Assembly (NCBI GenBank): GCA_001513285.1
Contig: LFTI01000066.1
Span: forward strand, 12,657 to 46,247
From: Rikenellaceae bacterium DTU049
Lineage (GTDB): Bacteria > Bacteroidota > Bacteroidia > Bacteroidales > DTU049
Length of the DNA stretch: 33,591 nt
Direction: 5' to 3'
Below the pieces are notes generated by a model, which was given only the letters and a program-made list of their open reading frames with translations, was not told where the DNA came from and did not search any database. Shown here piece by piece: positions 18,139 through 28,443 of the stretch. Both the position numbers and the translations under genes were made by a program. Positions within the stretch are counted from its first letter, which is position 1. Every line of letters starts with the position of its first letter.

Positions 18139-18332
18139 TAATTTACTTTTCTTTGTCAACCACACAAAGAAAAGTAACAAAAGAAAAGTCTCCGCAGGGG
18201 AAATGATTTGATAAAACTACGCAATCACCTCTTGGGGTTTACAAACTCGCAAGCTTTAGCTTGCTCAAACAGTGTAAACCCTTATGCCTATCCCTGCTTG
18301 CTTGTTTTATTACAAATCATTTCCCAATGCGG
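18139..18332 (+). repeat. Highly structured multi-hairpin intergenic element
   Basis: Hairpin TTACTTTTCTTTGT(18143-18156)/ACAAAGAAAAGTAA(18164-18177). Outer inverted repeat CCGCAGGGGAAATGATTTGATAAAAC (18192-18217) / GTTTTATTACAAATCATTTCCCAATGCGG (18304-18332). Inner stem GGTTTACA(18236-18243)/TGTAAACC(18273-18280), enclosing GCAAGCTTTAGCTTGC (18249-18264). Confidence 0.75.
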
Positions 18333-18553
18333 TATTGCTAGAGCTTAATAATAATTGTAAAGGTATTCTTTAATTTAAATTCTTTGATTAATAACCACCT
18401 ACAAAAAACTAGTAATTCTCAACAAATAGAAGTTATGCAATATGTTAATTTATTTATATGTTTTAAGAAAATTATTAGTTGTCAATTATTTATTTTTAAA
18501 AATAATGATACTTTTAAATAATTTTGACAATACTATATTTTTTAAACGCTTTA

Positions 18554-21481
18554 TTACTCAAATAGCTTGCCAAGATCATCTTCGGTAATAGGTATTCTTT
18601 TAGTAGTATCGATTAATTGAGCAAATTTTAATTTTCTATTTTGTAATATTAAAATTTTTTCTTCTATAGAATCTTTTACAATGAATTTATAAGAAATTAC
18701 ATTTTTGTTTTGTCCTATACGATGAGTACGATTAATGGCTTGGTACTCTACGGCAGGATTCCACCACGGATCTAGTAAAAAAACAAAATCTGCTGCTGTT
18801 AGATTTAAACCTACACCACCAGCTTTTAGAGACATTAGTATAAGTTTAATATCTTTATTATTTTGAAATTCATTTACTATCTGCATTCTTTCCGCCATAG
18901 GAGTACTACCTGTAAGCATTAGAAAAGGAATATTATGAGCTTCTAAATATTCTTTATAAAGATTTAAATGCTTTACAAATTGAGAAAACATTACTAGTTT
19001 ATTGTCAGAAATGATAATTTTATTAATATTTTCTATTACATCGTTAAATTTCCCACTTTCATCCTTGTAATTTTTATCAATTATAGCTGGATGATTAGCT
19101 ATCAACCTTAGTCTAGTGATACCTGAGAGTATGGATAAATAAGCTTTATCAAAACCTACTCTTTGTTTAAGGTCTAAAAGATAATTACGTATTTCACTTT
19201 TCTTTTCTTCATAATAGCTAAGCTGCTGCTCTGTCATGACAGAATAATAAGTGCGTTCAGTCAATGGCGGCAACTCTTTAGCTACCATATCTTTGGTACG
19301 TCTTAGAATAAATGGACTAATGATTTGTTGTAGGCTTTTTTCTGTGCCTTTATGGGCATCTTTCTCAATAGGTATCATAAATTTTTTCCTAAAAGTATTG
19401 AGATCGCCTAATAAATTTGGATTTACAAATGTCATTTGAGACCATAAATCTACTATTGTATTTTCTATTGGTGTACCAGTGAGTACAAATTTACGTTTAG
19501 CATTTAGTTTAGTAATTACTCTAAAAATCTTACTAGAAGGATTTTTGATAGCTTGGCTTTCATCTAAAAAAATATAATCAAAAGTATGCTTACTCAGTAT
19601 TTCGTAATCTTTTCTGACTGTCCCATAAGTTGTTAAAATCAAATCATACTTAGCTAGTATATGAGAGTCTATTTTGCGATTAGTACCATAATACACAAAA
19701 TATGATAAAACAGGAGCAGTAGTTTTGATTTCATTAATCCAATTATATATTAATGAAAGGGGCATCACTATTAAAACTGATAATTTTCGTTCTTTGAAAA
19801 GTGTATTTTTCTCAAAATTTTTAGACGATTGTGGTATTAACTTTTGATTTTCATCTTTTTTGTATGCAAGAAAGGCTAATACTTGTATAGTTTTACCTAA
19901 TCCCATATCATCGCTAAGAATACCACCAAAGCCGTGTTGATCTAAAAAATCGAACCAGTTAACGCCCTTTTGTTGATATGGTCTGAGGGTTTTTCTTACA
20001 GACGGTGGCACCTTAACATTAGCTATTTGATCTAGTTTTAATTGTTTAACGTCAATATCTATTTTAGAATTAGGTGTTGGAATATTTCTAAAAAGTTCTA
20101 TTTGTGATTTAGATACTGATATGCTATTATGTCCATTTTGAGATAATATGGCTACTTCTTTATATTTAGCAAACCATTCCCTCGGCAATAGAGCGATTTT
20201 GCCATTTGGCAAAATGTATTCTCTTCTATTTTCTAGAATATTATTCCTCAATAAATAAAATGGCACACTATAATCATCAAAATACACCTCTATTTGCAAA
20301 TCAAACCAATCAATGCCACTTTTTTTGATTTTCTGTTTTAGCTCTACTTTGCCCAGAAAATATTTATCTTTTAATCTATCTATATCTAACTCTATATTTT
20401 TATTAGTAAAAAGCTCTTTGTTTAAGTTAATAAAATTAATATAATCATATAAAGTCTCATTTTCATTAACTTCATTGTCATCTTCATTAGTATCAATTAG
20501 GATAAAATTATTATAAAATTTATGTTTTAATCCTATGAAATTTAAATAATTTATTGTTTCGTTTTCAAAATCTTTATTTCTCTTTATTTTAGTAATATTA
20601 ATTACACCGTTATCATCATTAAATTCAACAAAACAATCTTTTTTGTCACTAAAAGCAATCTCTTCGTCATGATAGCGGAAAAACAAACTAAGTACAGGCT
20701 TCAGATCTAATCCTATTTCTAATCTTAAAATAGGTATAGGAGAAATGGATAATTCTTTGACAACAAAATCTCCATTTAGCTCCACAGGCAATTGCTTTTC
20801 GAGTAATGGTTTTATAAATTTATTAATATAAGTAATTTCATGAGATTGTGGGATAAAAATCTCTTTTTTTTCTAAAAATGGTTCTATTTTTTTGCCATCT
20901 ATACCATCATCAGTAGTATATAAAACGCCATTATTTATTACCCAGCATGGCAAATAGTTTAAAATATAGGTATTTTCTTTTGACAAATTTATAATTTTAT
21001 CATTTACCTTGGTTTTTAAACTATATTTAATGCCTTGATTATTTTTGTTAAAAATAAATATTATATCTAATGGATTAGAACTAAAATGAATTGGCTCCTC
21101 GCCAATAATTACACTATCTCGATCTCCTTTGTTATATAGAGGTATTCCATTTTTTTCTAATATTTCAAGAAGTTTATTTGTTTTTTCGCGTAGATAATTG
21201 GTAATTATTTTAAAATTTTTTTCATTTAAATTAGCTAATTCATATTCAATATTTAATGTGTCTAAGTGAAAAACATTGGCTATATGTAGATAGGTCATCA
21301 TAGAGCATAATTCTAGTGCTTTTTTAGTAGGTTCATCTATATCAATTGATACATTTTTTAATGTAACTGGTTTATAAGCAGCACTGAATTGACCATTTTT
21401 CAATATATTAACCTCATATGGTACTACCATCCAATCAAAATATTTATCTTTTACAATTGTAAAAATAATTCGCTTATCCAC
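18554..21481 (-). CDS. SNF2/SWI2-family DEAD/H helicase (bacterial SNF2 type)
   Basis: GGILSDDMGLGKTIQVLAFLAY (Walker A), YIFLDESQAIKNPSS (DESQ), VLTGTPIENTIVDLWSQM, LILMSLKAGGVGLNLTAADFVFLLDPWWNPAVEYQAINRTHRIGQNKNV. Track start (TTG at 21502) lies inside a -7 promoter motif; GTG at 21481 is proposed instead. Confidence 0.93.
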   Translation of the reverse strand: MDKRIIFTIVKDKYFDWMVVPYEVNILKNGQFSAAYKPVTLKNVSIDIDEPTKKALELCSMMTYLHIANVFHLDTLNIEYELANLNEKNFKIITNYLREKTNKLLEILEKNGIPLYNKGDRDSVIIGEEPIHFSSNPLDIIFIFNKNNQGIKYSLKTKVNDKIINLSKENTYILNYLPCWVINNGVLYTTDDGIDGKKIEPFLEKKEIFIPQSHEITYINKFIKPLLEKQLPVELNGDFVVKELSISPIPILRLEIGLDLKPVLSLFFRYHDEEIAFSDKKDCFVEFNDDNGVINITKIKRNKDFENETINYLNFIGLKHKFYNNFILIDTNEDDNEVNENETLYDYINFINLNKELFTNKNIELDIDRLKDKYFLGKVELKQKIKKSGIDWFDLQIEVYFDDYSVPFYLLRNNILENRREYILPNGKIALLPREWFAKYKEVAILSQNGHNSISVSKSQIELFRNIPTPNSKIDIDVKQLKLDQIANVKVPPSVRKTLRPYQQKGVNWFDFLDQHGFGGILSDDMGLGKTIQVLAFLAYKKDENQKLIPQSSKNFEKNTLFKERKLSVLIVMPLSLIYNWINEIKTTAPVLSYFVYYGTNRKIDSHILAKYDLILTTYGTVRKDYEILSKHTFDYIFLDESQAIKNPSSKIFRVITKLNAKRKFVLTGTPIENTIVDLWSQMTFVNPNLLGDLNTFRKKFMIPIEKDAHKGTEKSLQQIISPFILRRTKDMVAKELPPLTERTYYSVMTEQQLSYYEEKKSEIRNYLLDLKQRVGFDKAYLSILSGITRLRLIANHPAIIDKNYKDESGKFNDVIENINKIIISDNKLVMFSQFVKHLNLYKEYLEAHNIPFLMLTGSTPMAERMQIVNEFQNNKDIKLILMSLKAGGVGLNLTAADFVFLLDPWWNPAVEYQAINRTHRIGQNKNVISYKFIVKDSIEEKILILQNRKLKFAQLIDTTKRIPITEDDLGKLFE

Positions 21482-21499
21482 AGTTTTTGTATTCTTTTG

Positions 21500-21507
21500 C
21501 AAATATA
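21500..21507 (-). promoter_or_regulatory. Bacteroidetes -7 motif (TATATTTG)
   Basis: Reverse complement of CAAATATA; overlaps the ORF-track TTG start of the SNF2 gene. Confidence 0.55.
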
Positions 21508-21542
21508 ATAATTATAGTTTAATTTAAAAAATTTATATAATA

Positions 21543-21590
21543 AAAAAAGCGATGTAAAGTTTTCATTTACATCGCTTTATGTTTTTTTTG
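21543..21590 (-). terminator. Rho-independent terminator downstream of tpx
   Basis: AAAAAGCGATGTAAA-GTTTTCA-TTTACATCGCTTT: perfect ~12-bp stem with a flanking A-run (U-run on the minus strand), between the tpx stop (21598) and the SNF2 start. Confidence 0.85.
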
Positions 21591-21597
21591 ATAAAGA

Positions 21598-22110
21598 TTA
21601 TATCATCTTGAGAGCTTCTAATGCAGAATTATAATTAGGTTCATTAGTGGCTTCTTTTACATATTCCACATATCTAATTATACCATTAGTATCTATTATT
21701 ACAACACCTCGAGCTAATAGCATTAATTCTTCTATTAGAAATCCATATTTTTCACCAAATTCTCTATATTTATAATCACTTAATGGTATTACATTTTTAA
21801 TACCTTCTGCAGCACAGAATCTATTAAGAGCAAAAGGCAAATCCATAGATAAAGTTAGCACTACTGTATTATCATCCATAGAAGTAGCTAATTTATTAAA
21901 AGTACGCGTTTGTGTAGCACATACAGGCGTATCAACGGATGGCATAATAGATAAAATTATTTTTTTCCCTTTAAAATCATATAAATTTTTTTCATTTAAA
22001 TCTTTATCTACAACTTTAAAGTCTGGAGCTTCTAAGCCAACTTTAACTAAATTACCTAATAAGGTTACTGGATTTCCACCAAATGTTATTATTCCTTTAT
22101 TTCTTTCCAT
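21598..22110 (-). CDS. tpx: Thiol peroxidase, atypical 2-Cys peroxiredoxin
   Basis: ITFGGNPVTLLGNLVKVGLEAPDFKVVDKDL, IILSIMPSVDTPVCATQTRTFN (peroxidatic Cys), second Cys in NRFCAAEGI. Start set at MERNKGIITFGGNPV (22110) rather than the track's 22170. Confidence 0.94.
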   Translation of the reverse strand: MERNKGIITFGGNPVTLLGNLVKVGLEAPDFKVVDKDLNEKNLYDFKGKKIILSIMPSVDTPVCATQTRTFNKLATSMDDNTVVLTLSMDLPFALNRFCAAEGIKNVIPLSDYKYREFGEKYGFLIEELMLLARGVVIIDTNGIIRYVEYVKEATNEPNYNSALEALKMI

Positions 22111-22272
22111 AATTTTTTTGTTTTCTACAAAATTAATCATAAATAGTTTATCCCCATTAATAACTGACAAATATCACGTAAATCATCAAAATTATTAAAA
22201 ATAAAATAAAAAATACTGATCTTTTGATCTTTAAAAAATTTTAAAAAAATTTTTTTATTAAAAAAAATTATG

Positions 22273-22280
22273 TAATTTTG
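22273..22280 (+). promoter_or_regulatory. Bacteroidetes -7 motif (TAATTTTG) for tRNA
   Basis: TAnnTTTG consensus ending 11 bp before the tRNA 5' end. Confidence 0.6.
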
Positions 22281-22291
22281 CAAACGCAAAA

Positions 22292-22365
22292 GGGCCCATA
22301 GCTCAGTTGGTTAGAGCAACTGACTCATAATCAGTAGGTCCCAGGTTCAAGTCCTGGTGGGCCCA
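22292..22365 (+). tRNA. tRNA with CAT anticodon (tRNA-Met elongator, or tRNA-Ile2 if lysidinylated)
   Basis: Acceptor GGGCCCA/TGGGCCC, D-stem GCTC/GAGC, anticodon stem ACTGA-CTCATAA-TCAGT, T-arm CCAGG-TTCAAGT-CCTGG, discriminator A. Confidence 0.94.
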
Positions 22366-22409
22366 CTTATATCAAGTCATATATTCCAAGCTAAAAATTA
22401 CTATATTTT

Positions 22410-23294
22410 TCAAAAATAAAATGAATGAAATTTCAATTTTTTTTGAGATAACTCTATAGTAGGCATAGGTGTTTTGATGTATTTAAGTGGATAAAAGATA
22501 TATTTCCACTTTCCTATATTAGTTTGATTTATAATTTTCCACCAGTCTATATCTATAGATAAATAAAATTGCTTATAAGGAACTAAATCAGACATTACGA
22601 TGTCTTGCTCATAGGGATTTCCATAAATCATTGCTTCTGCTCCATATCCAAATGAAAACATTAAAAAATCTGGTAAATTATTATCTATTTTGCTGATTGG
22701 TATAGATATCCAATAAGTTTGTCCATTGTAATCTTTTAACATTTGTTGCCTAAAATTATTTCCTAATAATTCTGGCCTTTGTTGTGCCCATTTTGTTTGA
22801 TGAAAAGAAAATTTTAATTGCACATCATCATTTAAAAATGTAGCTGCCATTATACCTGCTACATTTAATAATAAATCACTAATAGAAAATCCCCATCCTT
22901 CACTAAAACCATCCATTATTTCTATGCTAGCTAAATATGTAAATGTTATTATAGGTGAAGATATTTTACTTTGAGTACAATTTTCTAATAAGTCATTATT
23001 AAGATTTGTTAAAGAATAAGCAGTGAAGAAATGTCCAGCTTTGTCCATTTCAAGCCATTCTCTGCTATCATCAAAAAAATGAAATTTCCCTGAATTATAT
23101 TGATAATACCAACTATAATAAGTATAAACACTTATACCTGCATAGATACTACTTAAAACTGTAATAGATTTATTTTTGCAATCGTATTCATTAATATTTG
23201 ATTGTGATAGCAAAAATTTATTATTTGCATACAAAAAAAGAAGAAGAAGTATAATTTTTTTAAAATTGTAAAACATTGTCATTGATATATTCAA
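22410..23294 (-). CDS. DUF2279 family protein
   Basis: EWLEMDKAGHFFTAYSLTNL and IEIMDGFSEGWGFSISDLLLNVAGIMAATFLND motifs; N-terminal signal peptide. An alternative start at MFYNFKKIIL (23276) is possible. Confidence 0.75.
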   Translation of the reverse strand: MNISMTMFYNFKKIILLLLFLYANNKFLLSQSNINEYDCKNKSITVLSSIYAGISVYTYYSWYYQYNSGKFHFFDDSREWLEMDKAGHFFTAYSLTNLNNDLLENCTQSKISSPIITFTYLASIEIMDGFSEGWGFSISDLLLNVAGIMAATFLNDDVQLKFSFHQTKWAQQRPELLGNNFRQQMLKDYNGQTYWISIPISKIDNNLPDFLMFSFGYGAEAMIYGNPYEQDIVMSDLVPYKQFYLSIDIDWWKIINQTNIGKWKYIFYPLKYIKTPMPTIELSQKKLKFHSFYF

Positions 23295-23610
23295 AGATAA
23301 TATAATTTTAAAATAATAGCCTATAAATATTTAAACATTTTTTTAATTTAAAATAAAAACCATCCCTTTCCGCCCCCAATTTTTTATCCCCCTTCCCCTC
23401 ATATTTTAAATTATTGCTCTTATTCTTGCTTTTCCATTAAAAACTTACTTCCTACAAAATTATTAAAATTAATTCTTTATTCTATACATAAAATTATAGT
23501 AATTAATATTAATAAAATAAAACAGCTATATATAATTAAAATTAGAAATAACTAGTAATATTTTTTGAAAAATTGCCATTTTTTTATTTTACCTTTTGAT
23601 TTATTTTTAG

Positions 23611-23618
23611 TAAATTTG
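23611..23618 (+). promoter_or_regulatory. Bacteroidetes -7 motif (TAAATTTG) for gyrA
   Basis: TAnnTTTG 21 bp before ATG 23640; lies inside the ORF track's N-terminal extension. Confidence 0.6.
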
Positions 23619-23639
23619 CAAATAAATATTTACTATATC

Positions 23640-26198
23640 ATGGATGAAGAAAATGAATTAACTCAAGGAGGAGGGCAGATTTTTGATATTAACATAGAAG
23701 AGCACATGAAGACTGCCTATATTAACTATTCTATGTCTGTAATAGTTTCTAGAGCTCTGCCAGATGTACGTGATGGACTAAAACCAGTACATAGACGAGT
23801 TTTATTTGGTATGTTTGAGTTGGGATTGTATTCTAATAGGCCAACTAAGAAAAGTGCTCGTATTGTAGGTGAAGTATTAGGTAAATATCACCCACATGGT
23901 GATTCATCTGTTTATGATGCAATGGTACGTTTGGCTCAACCCTGGTCTATGCGTTATCCATTAGTTGATGGACAAGGTAATTTCGGTTCTATAGATGGAG
24001 ATAGCCCCGCAGCAATGCGTTATACAGAAGCTAAACTAAGTAAATTAGCTGAAGAAATGCTCGCTGATTTAGATAAAGACACAGTAGATTTTCAAAATAA
24101 TTTTGATGATTCACTTCGTGAACCTATGGTTTTACCTGCTAAAATTCCTAATTTGCTTCTTAATGGTTCATCAGGTATCGCTGTTGGTATGGCTACAAAT
24201 ATGCCACCTCATAATCTTGGTGAAATTGTAGATGGTATTATAGCTTACATCGATAATAGAGATATAACGGTTGAAGAATTAATGAACTTTATCAAAGGGC
24301 CTGATTTCCCAACTGGTGGTTTAATATATGGTATTGATGGAGTAATAGAAGCATATAAAACAGGAAGAGGTAGAGTAGTGGTACGTGGTGAAGCTGAGTT
24401 TGTAGAAAATAATAATAAATCCCAAATAATAATCTCTAGCATTCCTTATCAAGTAAATAAAAGTGATCTTGTTCAGAAAATAGCTAATTTAGTAGAATCA
24501 AAAAAGATCGATGGTATCACAGATATTCGTGATGAATCTGATAAAGATGGCATCCGTGTAGTTATAGACCTACGTCGTGATGCTAATGCTAATGTTATTC
24601 TCAATTCTTTATATAAATTTAGTCCTCTACAATCTTCTTTTAGTATTAATAATATTGCTCTTGTTAATGGAAAGCCAGAAACATTGAATCTCATTCAGCT
24701 AATTCACTATTATGTAGAGCATCGCCACGAAGTTATTATTCGTAGATCTAAATATGAACTTAACGAAGCAGAAAAAAGAGCTCATATTTTACAAGGTCTA
24801 TTAAAAGCTTTAGATTTTATAGATGAGGTTATTGCTATCATCAGAGCTAGTGAAACTGTAGATCTAGCAAAAGCAAATTTGATAGAACGTTTCGACTTTT
24901 CTGATATCCAAGCTACTGCTATTGTAGATATGCGTCTACGAACATTGACAGGATTAGAACGAGATAAATTAGAAAGTGAATATGATGAACTAATGAAGAA
25001 AATTGCTTATCTACAAGACGTCTTGAGTAATGTAGACCTACAGATGCAAATAATAAAAGATGAGCTTTTAGAAATTAAACAAAAATACAATGACAAACCT
25101 CGCACAGAAATCGATGTTCATGGCAAAAATGTTAGAATTGAAGATTTAATAGCTGATGAACCTGTAGTCATTACTATATCACATCTGGGCTATATTAAAC
25201 GTACAAAACTGAGTGATTATCGTAGCCAAAATAGAGGTGGTAAGGGAAAAATAGCTTCAGATATAAGAAATGAAGATTTTATAGAAAATTTATATATCGC
25301 CACTAATCATGATTATTTATTACTTTTTACTAAAAAAGGCAAAGTCTATTGGTTGAGAGTTTTCGAAATACCAGAAGCAGCTCGTAATGCTAAAGGAAAA
25401 CCTATTCAAAACTTGATTGCTATAGATGCTGATGATAAAATTCAAACAATTATCAATACTAAAAATTTAGAAGATGCAGATGCTATAAAGGATGATTATG
25501 TTATTTTCATAACAACTAATGGAATAATTAAAAAGACTAGTTTGACTTTCTATGCTCGTCCACGCAGTAGTGGTATCATAGCTTTAGGTATTCAAGAAGA
25601 TGACAATCTTTTGCAAGTAGCGCACACACATGGTAATTCTGAAATATTTGTAGCTACTAGTGAGGGCAAAGCTGTTAGATTTGATGAAAAAGAAGTACGT
25701 CCTATGGGTAGGACAGCTACTGGTGTGAAAGCACTTTCTCTCAATTCTAGTACTGATAAAGTGATAGGTATGGTAGCATTGGAAAATGAAAATCAACAAA
25801 TTTTGGTTATTTCCGAGAAAGGTTATGGTAAACGCTCATTATTATCTGCTTATCGCAAAACTCACCGTGGTGCTAAAGGTGTCAAAGCTATGAATATTAC
25901 TGATAAAACAGGAAATATTGTTAGCATTATTGATGTCGATAACCCAGACGATGATATCATGATTATAACTAAAAACGGCATTGGTATTAGATTAAATATT
26001 TCTAATATTCCATTACTAAATAGAGTAACTCAAGGTGTTAGAATAATTAATTTAAATAGTGATGATGCTATCGCTTCTGTAGCTAAGATAGCTCATGATA
26101 TTGATAATGGTTCCATTAATGAAATAGAAGAAGATAATCTAAATAATGATGAAACTGATGTTACAATCAATCAAGATGCAAATCTAGATGAATTTTAA
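23640..26198 (+). CDS. gyrA: DNA gyrase subunit A
   Basis: [91 protein letters not shown]; GyrA-box-like SQNRGGKGK; acidic C-terminal tail. ATG at 23640 preferred over the track's 23565. Confidence 0.97.
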   Translation: MDEENELTQGGGQIFDINIEEHMKTAYINYSMSVIVSRALPDVRDGLKPVHRRVLFGMFELGLYSNRPTKKSARIVGEVLGKYHPHGDSSVYDAMVRLAQPWSMRYPLVDGQGNFGSIDGDSPAAMRYTEAKLSKLAEEMLADLDKDTVDFQNNFDDSLREPMVLPAKIPNLLLNGSSGIAVGMATNMPPHNLGEIVDGIIAYIDNRDITVEELMNFIKGPDFPTGGLIYGIDGVIEAYKTGRGRVVVRGEAEFVENNNKSQIIISSIPYQVNKSDLVQKIANLVESKKIDGITDIRDESDKDGIRVVIDLRRDANANVILNSLYKFSPLQSSFSINNIALVNGKPETLNLIQLIHYYVEHRHEVIIRRSKYELNEAEKRAHILQGLLKALDFIDEVIAIIRASETVDLAKANLIERFDFSDIQATAIVDMRLRTLTGLERDKLESEYDELMKKIAYLQDVLSNVDLQMQIIKDELLEIKQKYNDKPRTEIDVHGKNVRIEDLIADEPVVITISHLGYIKRTKLSDYRSQNRGGKGKIASDIRNEDFIENLYIATNHDYLLLFTKKGKVYWLRVFEIPEAARNAKGKPIQNLIAIDADDKIQTIINTKNLEDADAIKDDYVIFITTNGIIKKTSLTFYARPRSSGIIALGIQEDDNLLQVAHTHGNSEIFVATSEGKAVRFDEKEVRPMGRTATGVKALSLNSSTDKVIGMVALENENQQILVISEKGYGKRSLLSAYRKTHRGAKGVKAMNITDKTGNIVSIIDVDNPDDDIMIITKNGIGIRLNISNIPLLNRVTQGVRIINLNSDDAIASVAKIAHDIDNGSINEIEEDNLNNDETDVTINQDANLDEF

Positions 26199-26265
26199 AA
26201 AAATATTTTAAAATTGGTAAAATGGTATTATTTTTGTAGAAAATTTTATTAAAAAATATTTCAAT

Positions 26266-27486
26266 ATGAAAACTAAAATTTTGTTTTTAAGTATTATACT
26301 TTTAATGAGTATAAGTTCATTTGCACAATCAAATAAAGTATTAGATGCATACAATTATTTAAAAGCTGGTAAATTGGATAAAGCAAAAGCTGCTATAGAT
26401 GCTGCTGCTTTATATCCAGATACTAAAGATGATCCTAAAACATGGCTCTACAAAGGTAATGTTTATTTAGCCTTAGCTATTAAAGAAAGTGACCCCAAAA
26501 ATCCTTATAAAGATTTAGCTACTAATCCGTTAGATACTGCTCTAGAAGCTTATAAAAAATGCCTTATTTTGGATCCTAATTTTATCGCACCAAAAGCCAG
26601 TCCCAATAGTCCAAGAGTTGGACTTAAATTTGTAGCTGATGAGTATTATAATAAAGGAGCAAATTATTTTAATAATAAAGATTTTAATAATGCTCTTTCA
26701 TTTTTTGAAAAAACTAGAACTGTTAGAAAAATATATTCTAATACTCCAGATACCTTGGCTGATTTTTATGGTGCCGTGGCTGCTCTGAACCTTAAAGATA
26801 CTATTACTGCAGAAAAATATTTAAAAGAGTTAACAACATATGCTGAATACAAAAATCCTACTGCTTTTAATTTACTTTTTGATATTTATCTAGCTAAAAA
26901 AGATACTACAAATATGCTAAAAACTATTGAATTAGCTAAAAAAAGACTTCCTGATAATAATGACGTCCTCCTGCGTGAAATAAATTATTATTTAATTACA
27001 GGGGATATAGAAAAATCTCAAACCTTATTACAGGAAGCAATTGCTAAAGATCCTAATAATCATATGCTTTATTATGTAGTTGGGACTAATTATGATCAAC
27101 TATCGCAAGACACTACACTTAATCAAGAACGTAGAGATATGTTTTTCGAAGAAGCTAAAAAGTCTTACCAGAAAGCAATTGAACTGAATAATAATTTTTA
27201 TGAAGCTTATTATAACTATGGTGCATTATTATTTAATAAAGGTGTAGAAATTTTTAATATAGCTAATGCTCTACCACCAACTGCTCAGGCAGAATATGAG
27301 AATCTAAAGAAAGTTTATGAGGATTTATGGCATCAAGCATTACCTCTATTAGAAAAAGCTCTATCGTTACAACCCGATGACATTCCAACATTATATACAC
27401 TTAGAACTATCTATGCTAGATTATCAATGCCAGATAAACTCCAAGAAGTTAACCAAAAAATTGATAGTTTACAAAATAATCAATAA
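26266..27486 (+). CDS. Secreted TPR-repeat protein
   Basis: Signal peptide MKTKILFLSIILLMSISSFAQ; multiple TPR-like helical pairs (AYNYLKAGKLDKAKAAI, YYNKGANYFNNKDFNNALSFFEKT, YYNYGALLFNKGVEI). Confidence 0.85.
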   Translation: MKTKILFLSIILLMSISSFAQSNKVLDAYNYLKAGKLDKAKAAIDAAALYPDTKDDPKTWLYKGNVYLALAIKESDPKNPYKDLATNPLDTALEAYKKCLILDPNFIAPKASPNSPRVGLKFVADEYYNKGANYFNNKDFNNALSFFEKTRTVRKIYSNTPDTLADFYGAVAALNLKDTITAEKYLKELTTYAEYKNPTAFNLLFDIYLAKKDTTNMLKTIELAKKRLPDNNDVLLREINYYLITGDIEKSQTLLQEAIAKDPNNHMLYYVVGTNYDQLSQDTTLNQERRDMFFEEAKKSYQKAIELNNNFYEAYYNYGALLFNKGVEIFNIANALPPTAQAEYENLKKVYEDLWHQALPLLEKALSLQPDDIPTLYTLRTIYARLSMPDKLQEVNQKIDSLQNNQ

Positions 27487-27509
27487 TTAAATTCAAGTAA
27501 ATAATTATT

Positions 27510-27543
27510 AAAAGAGTTGTCATTTATGACAACTCTTTTTTTT
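27510..27543 (+). terminator. Rho-independent terminator
   Basis: AAAAGAGTTGTCATTTATGACAACTCTTTTTTTTT: stem AAGAGTTGTCAT/ATGACAACTCTT plus T-run after the TPR gene. Confidence 0.9.
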
Positions 27544-27615
27544 ATTTATTAAATCTTTTTTGCAATTTATTATTTGATATTTATCATTTATCTTATTATA
27601 ATATAATTTTTATGT

Positions 27616-27623
27616 TAATTTTG
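27616..27623 (+). promoter_or_regulatory. Bacteroidetes -7 motif (TAATTTTG)
   Basis: TAnnTTTG consensus ~22 bp upstream of ATG 27646. Confidence 0.55.
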
Positions 27624-27645
27624 CTAAACCAAAAAACAAAATATT

Positions 27646-28398
27646 ATGAAAAGGTTAGAAAACAAAGTAGCAATTATCACTGGTGCTGCAAAAGGCATGG
27701 GTAAAGAAGAAGCTATATTATTTGCTAATGAAGGTGCAAAAGTAGTAGTAACTGATATCCTAAAAGATGAAGCCGAGCTAGTAGCTAATGAAATCATTAA
27801 AAATGGTGGAGAAGCTATTGCTTACAAGCTAGATGTCTCAAAAGCAAAAGATTGGGAAAAATTAGCTGAAGATATTGAAAAGAAATGGAGTAAAGTAGAT
27901 GTATTAGTGAATAATGCTGGTATATTGAGTTTAGCAGGAATAGAAGATGCTGACGAAGATGAATGGGACAAAATAATGAATATAAATGCTAAAGGCGTTT
28001 TTTTAGGCATAAAATACATTTTGCCACTAATGAAAAAAACTAAAAATGGATCTATAATAAATATTTCATCTATCTTTGGGTTAATAGGTAGTGGAGCTTC
28101 AGTAGCATATCATGCTTCTAAAGGAGCAGTGAGACTTTTAACAAAAACTGTAGCTGCTGAATTAGCTAAATACAATATTCGTGTTAATTCCATTCATCCG
28201 GGTGTGATTAGAACTCCTATGACTGATGATTTATTAAAAGATCCTGAAGGTTCAAAAGCTTTACTCGGTACAACAGTTTTAGGCAGACCTGCTGAAGCTA
28301 TAGAAGTAGCTTATGGAGCATTATTTTTAGCTTCAGATGAATCATCTTTTATGACAGGATCTGAGCTAGTAATAGATGGTGGCTATACAGCACTATAA
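27646..28398 (+). CDS. Short-chain dehydrogenase/reductase (classical SDR)
   Basis: TGAAKGMG cofactor motif, VLVNNAG, NISS, YHASK catalytic motif, MTGSELVIDGGYTAL C-terminus. Confidence 0.94.
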   Translation: MKRLENKVAIITGAAKGMGKEEAILFANEGAKVVVTDILKDEAELVANEIIKNGGEAIAYKLDVSKAKDWEKLAEDIEKKWSKVDVLVNNAGILSLAGIEDADEDEWDKIMNINAKGVFLGIKYILPLMKKTKNGSIINISSIFGLIGSGASVAYHASKGAVRLLTKTVAAELAKYNIRVNSIHPGVIRTPMTDDLLKDPEGSKALLGTTVLGRPAEAIEVAYGALFLASDESSFMTGSELVIDGGYTAL

Positions 28399-28443
28399 AA
28401 TTAAAAATTTTTAATAATTTTACAAACCAAAAATAAAAAAACT

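Noticed and set aside
23565-23639. N-terminal extension of GyrA in the ORF track
   Set aside because: Contains the -7 promoter motif, and the extra residues do not fit the conserved GyrA N-terminus; ATG 23640 fits.
23880-23960. Possible quinolone-resistance substitution in GyrA QRDR
   Set aside because: [14 protein letters not shown] keeps the Ser and Asp at the positions equivalent to E. coli S83 and D87; no typical resistance change.
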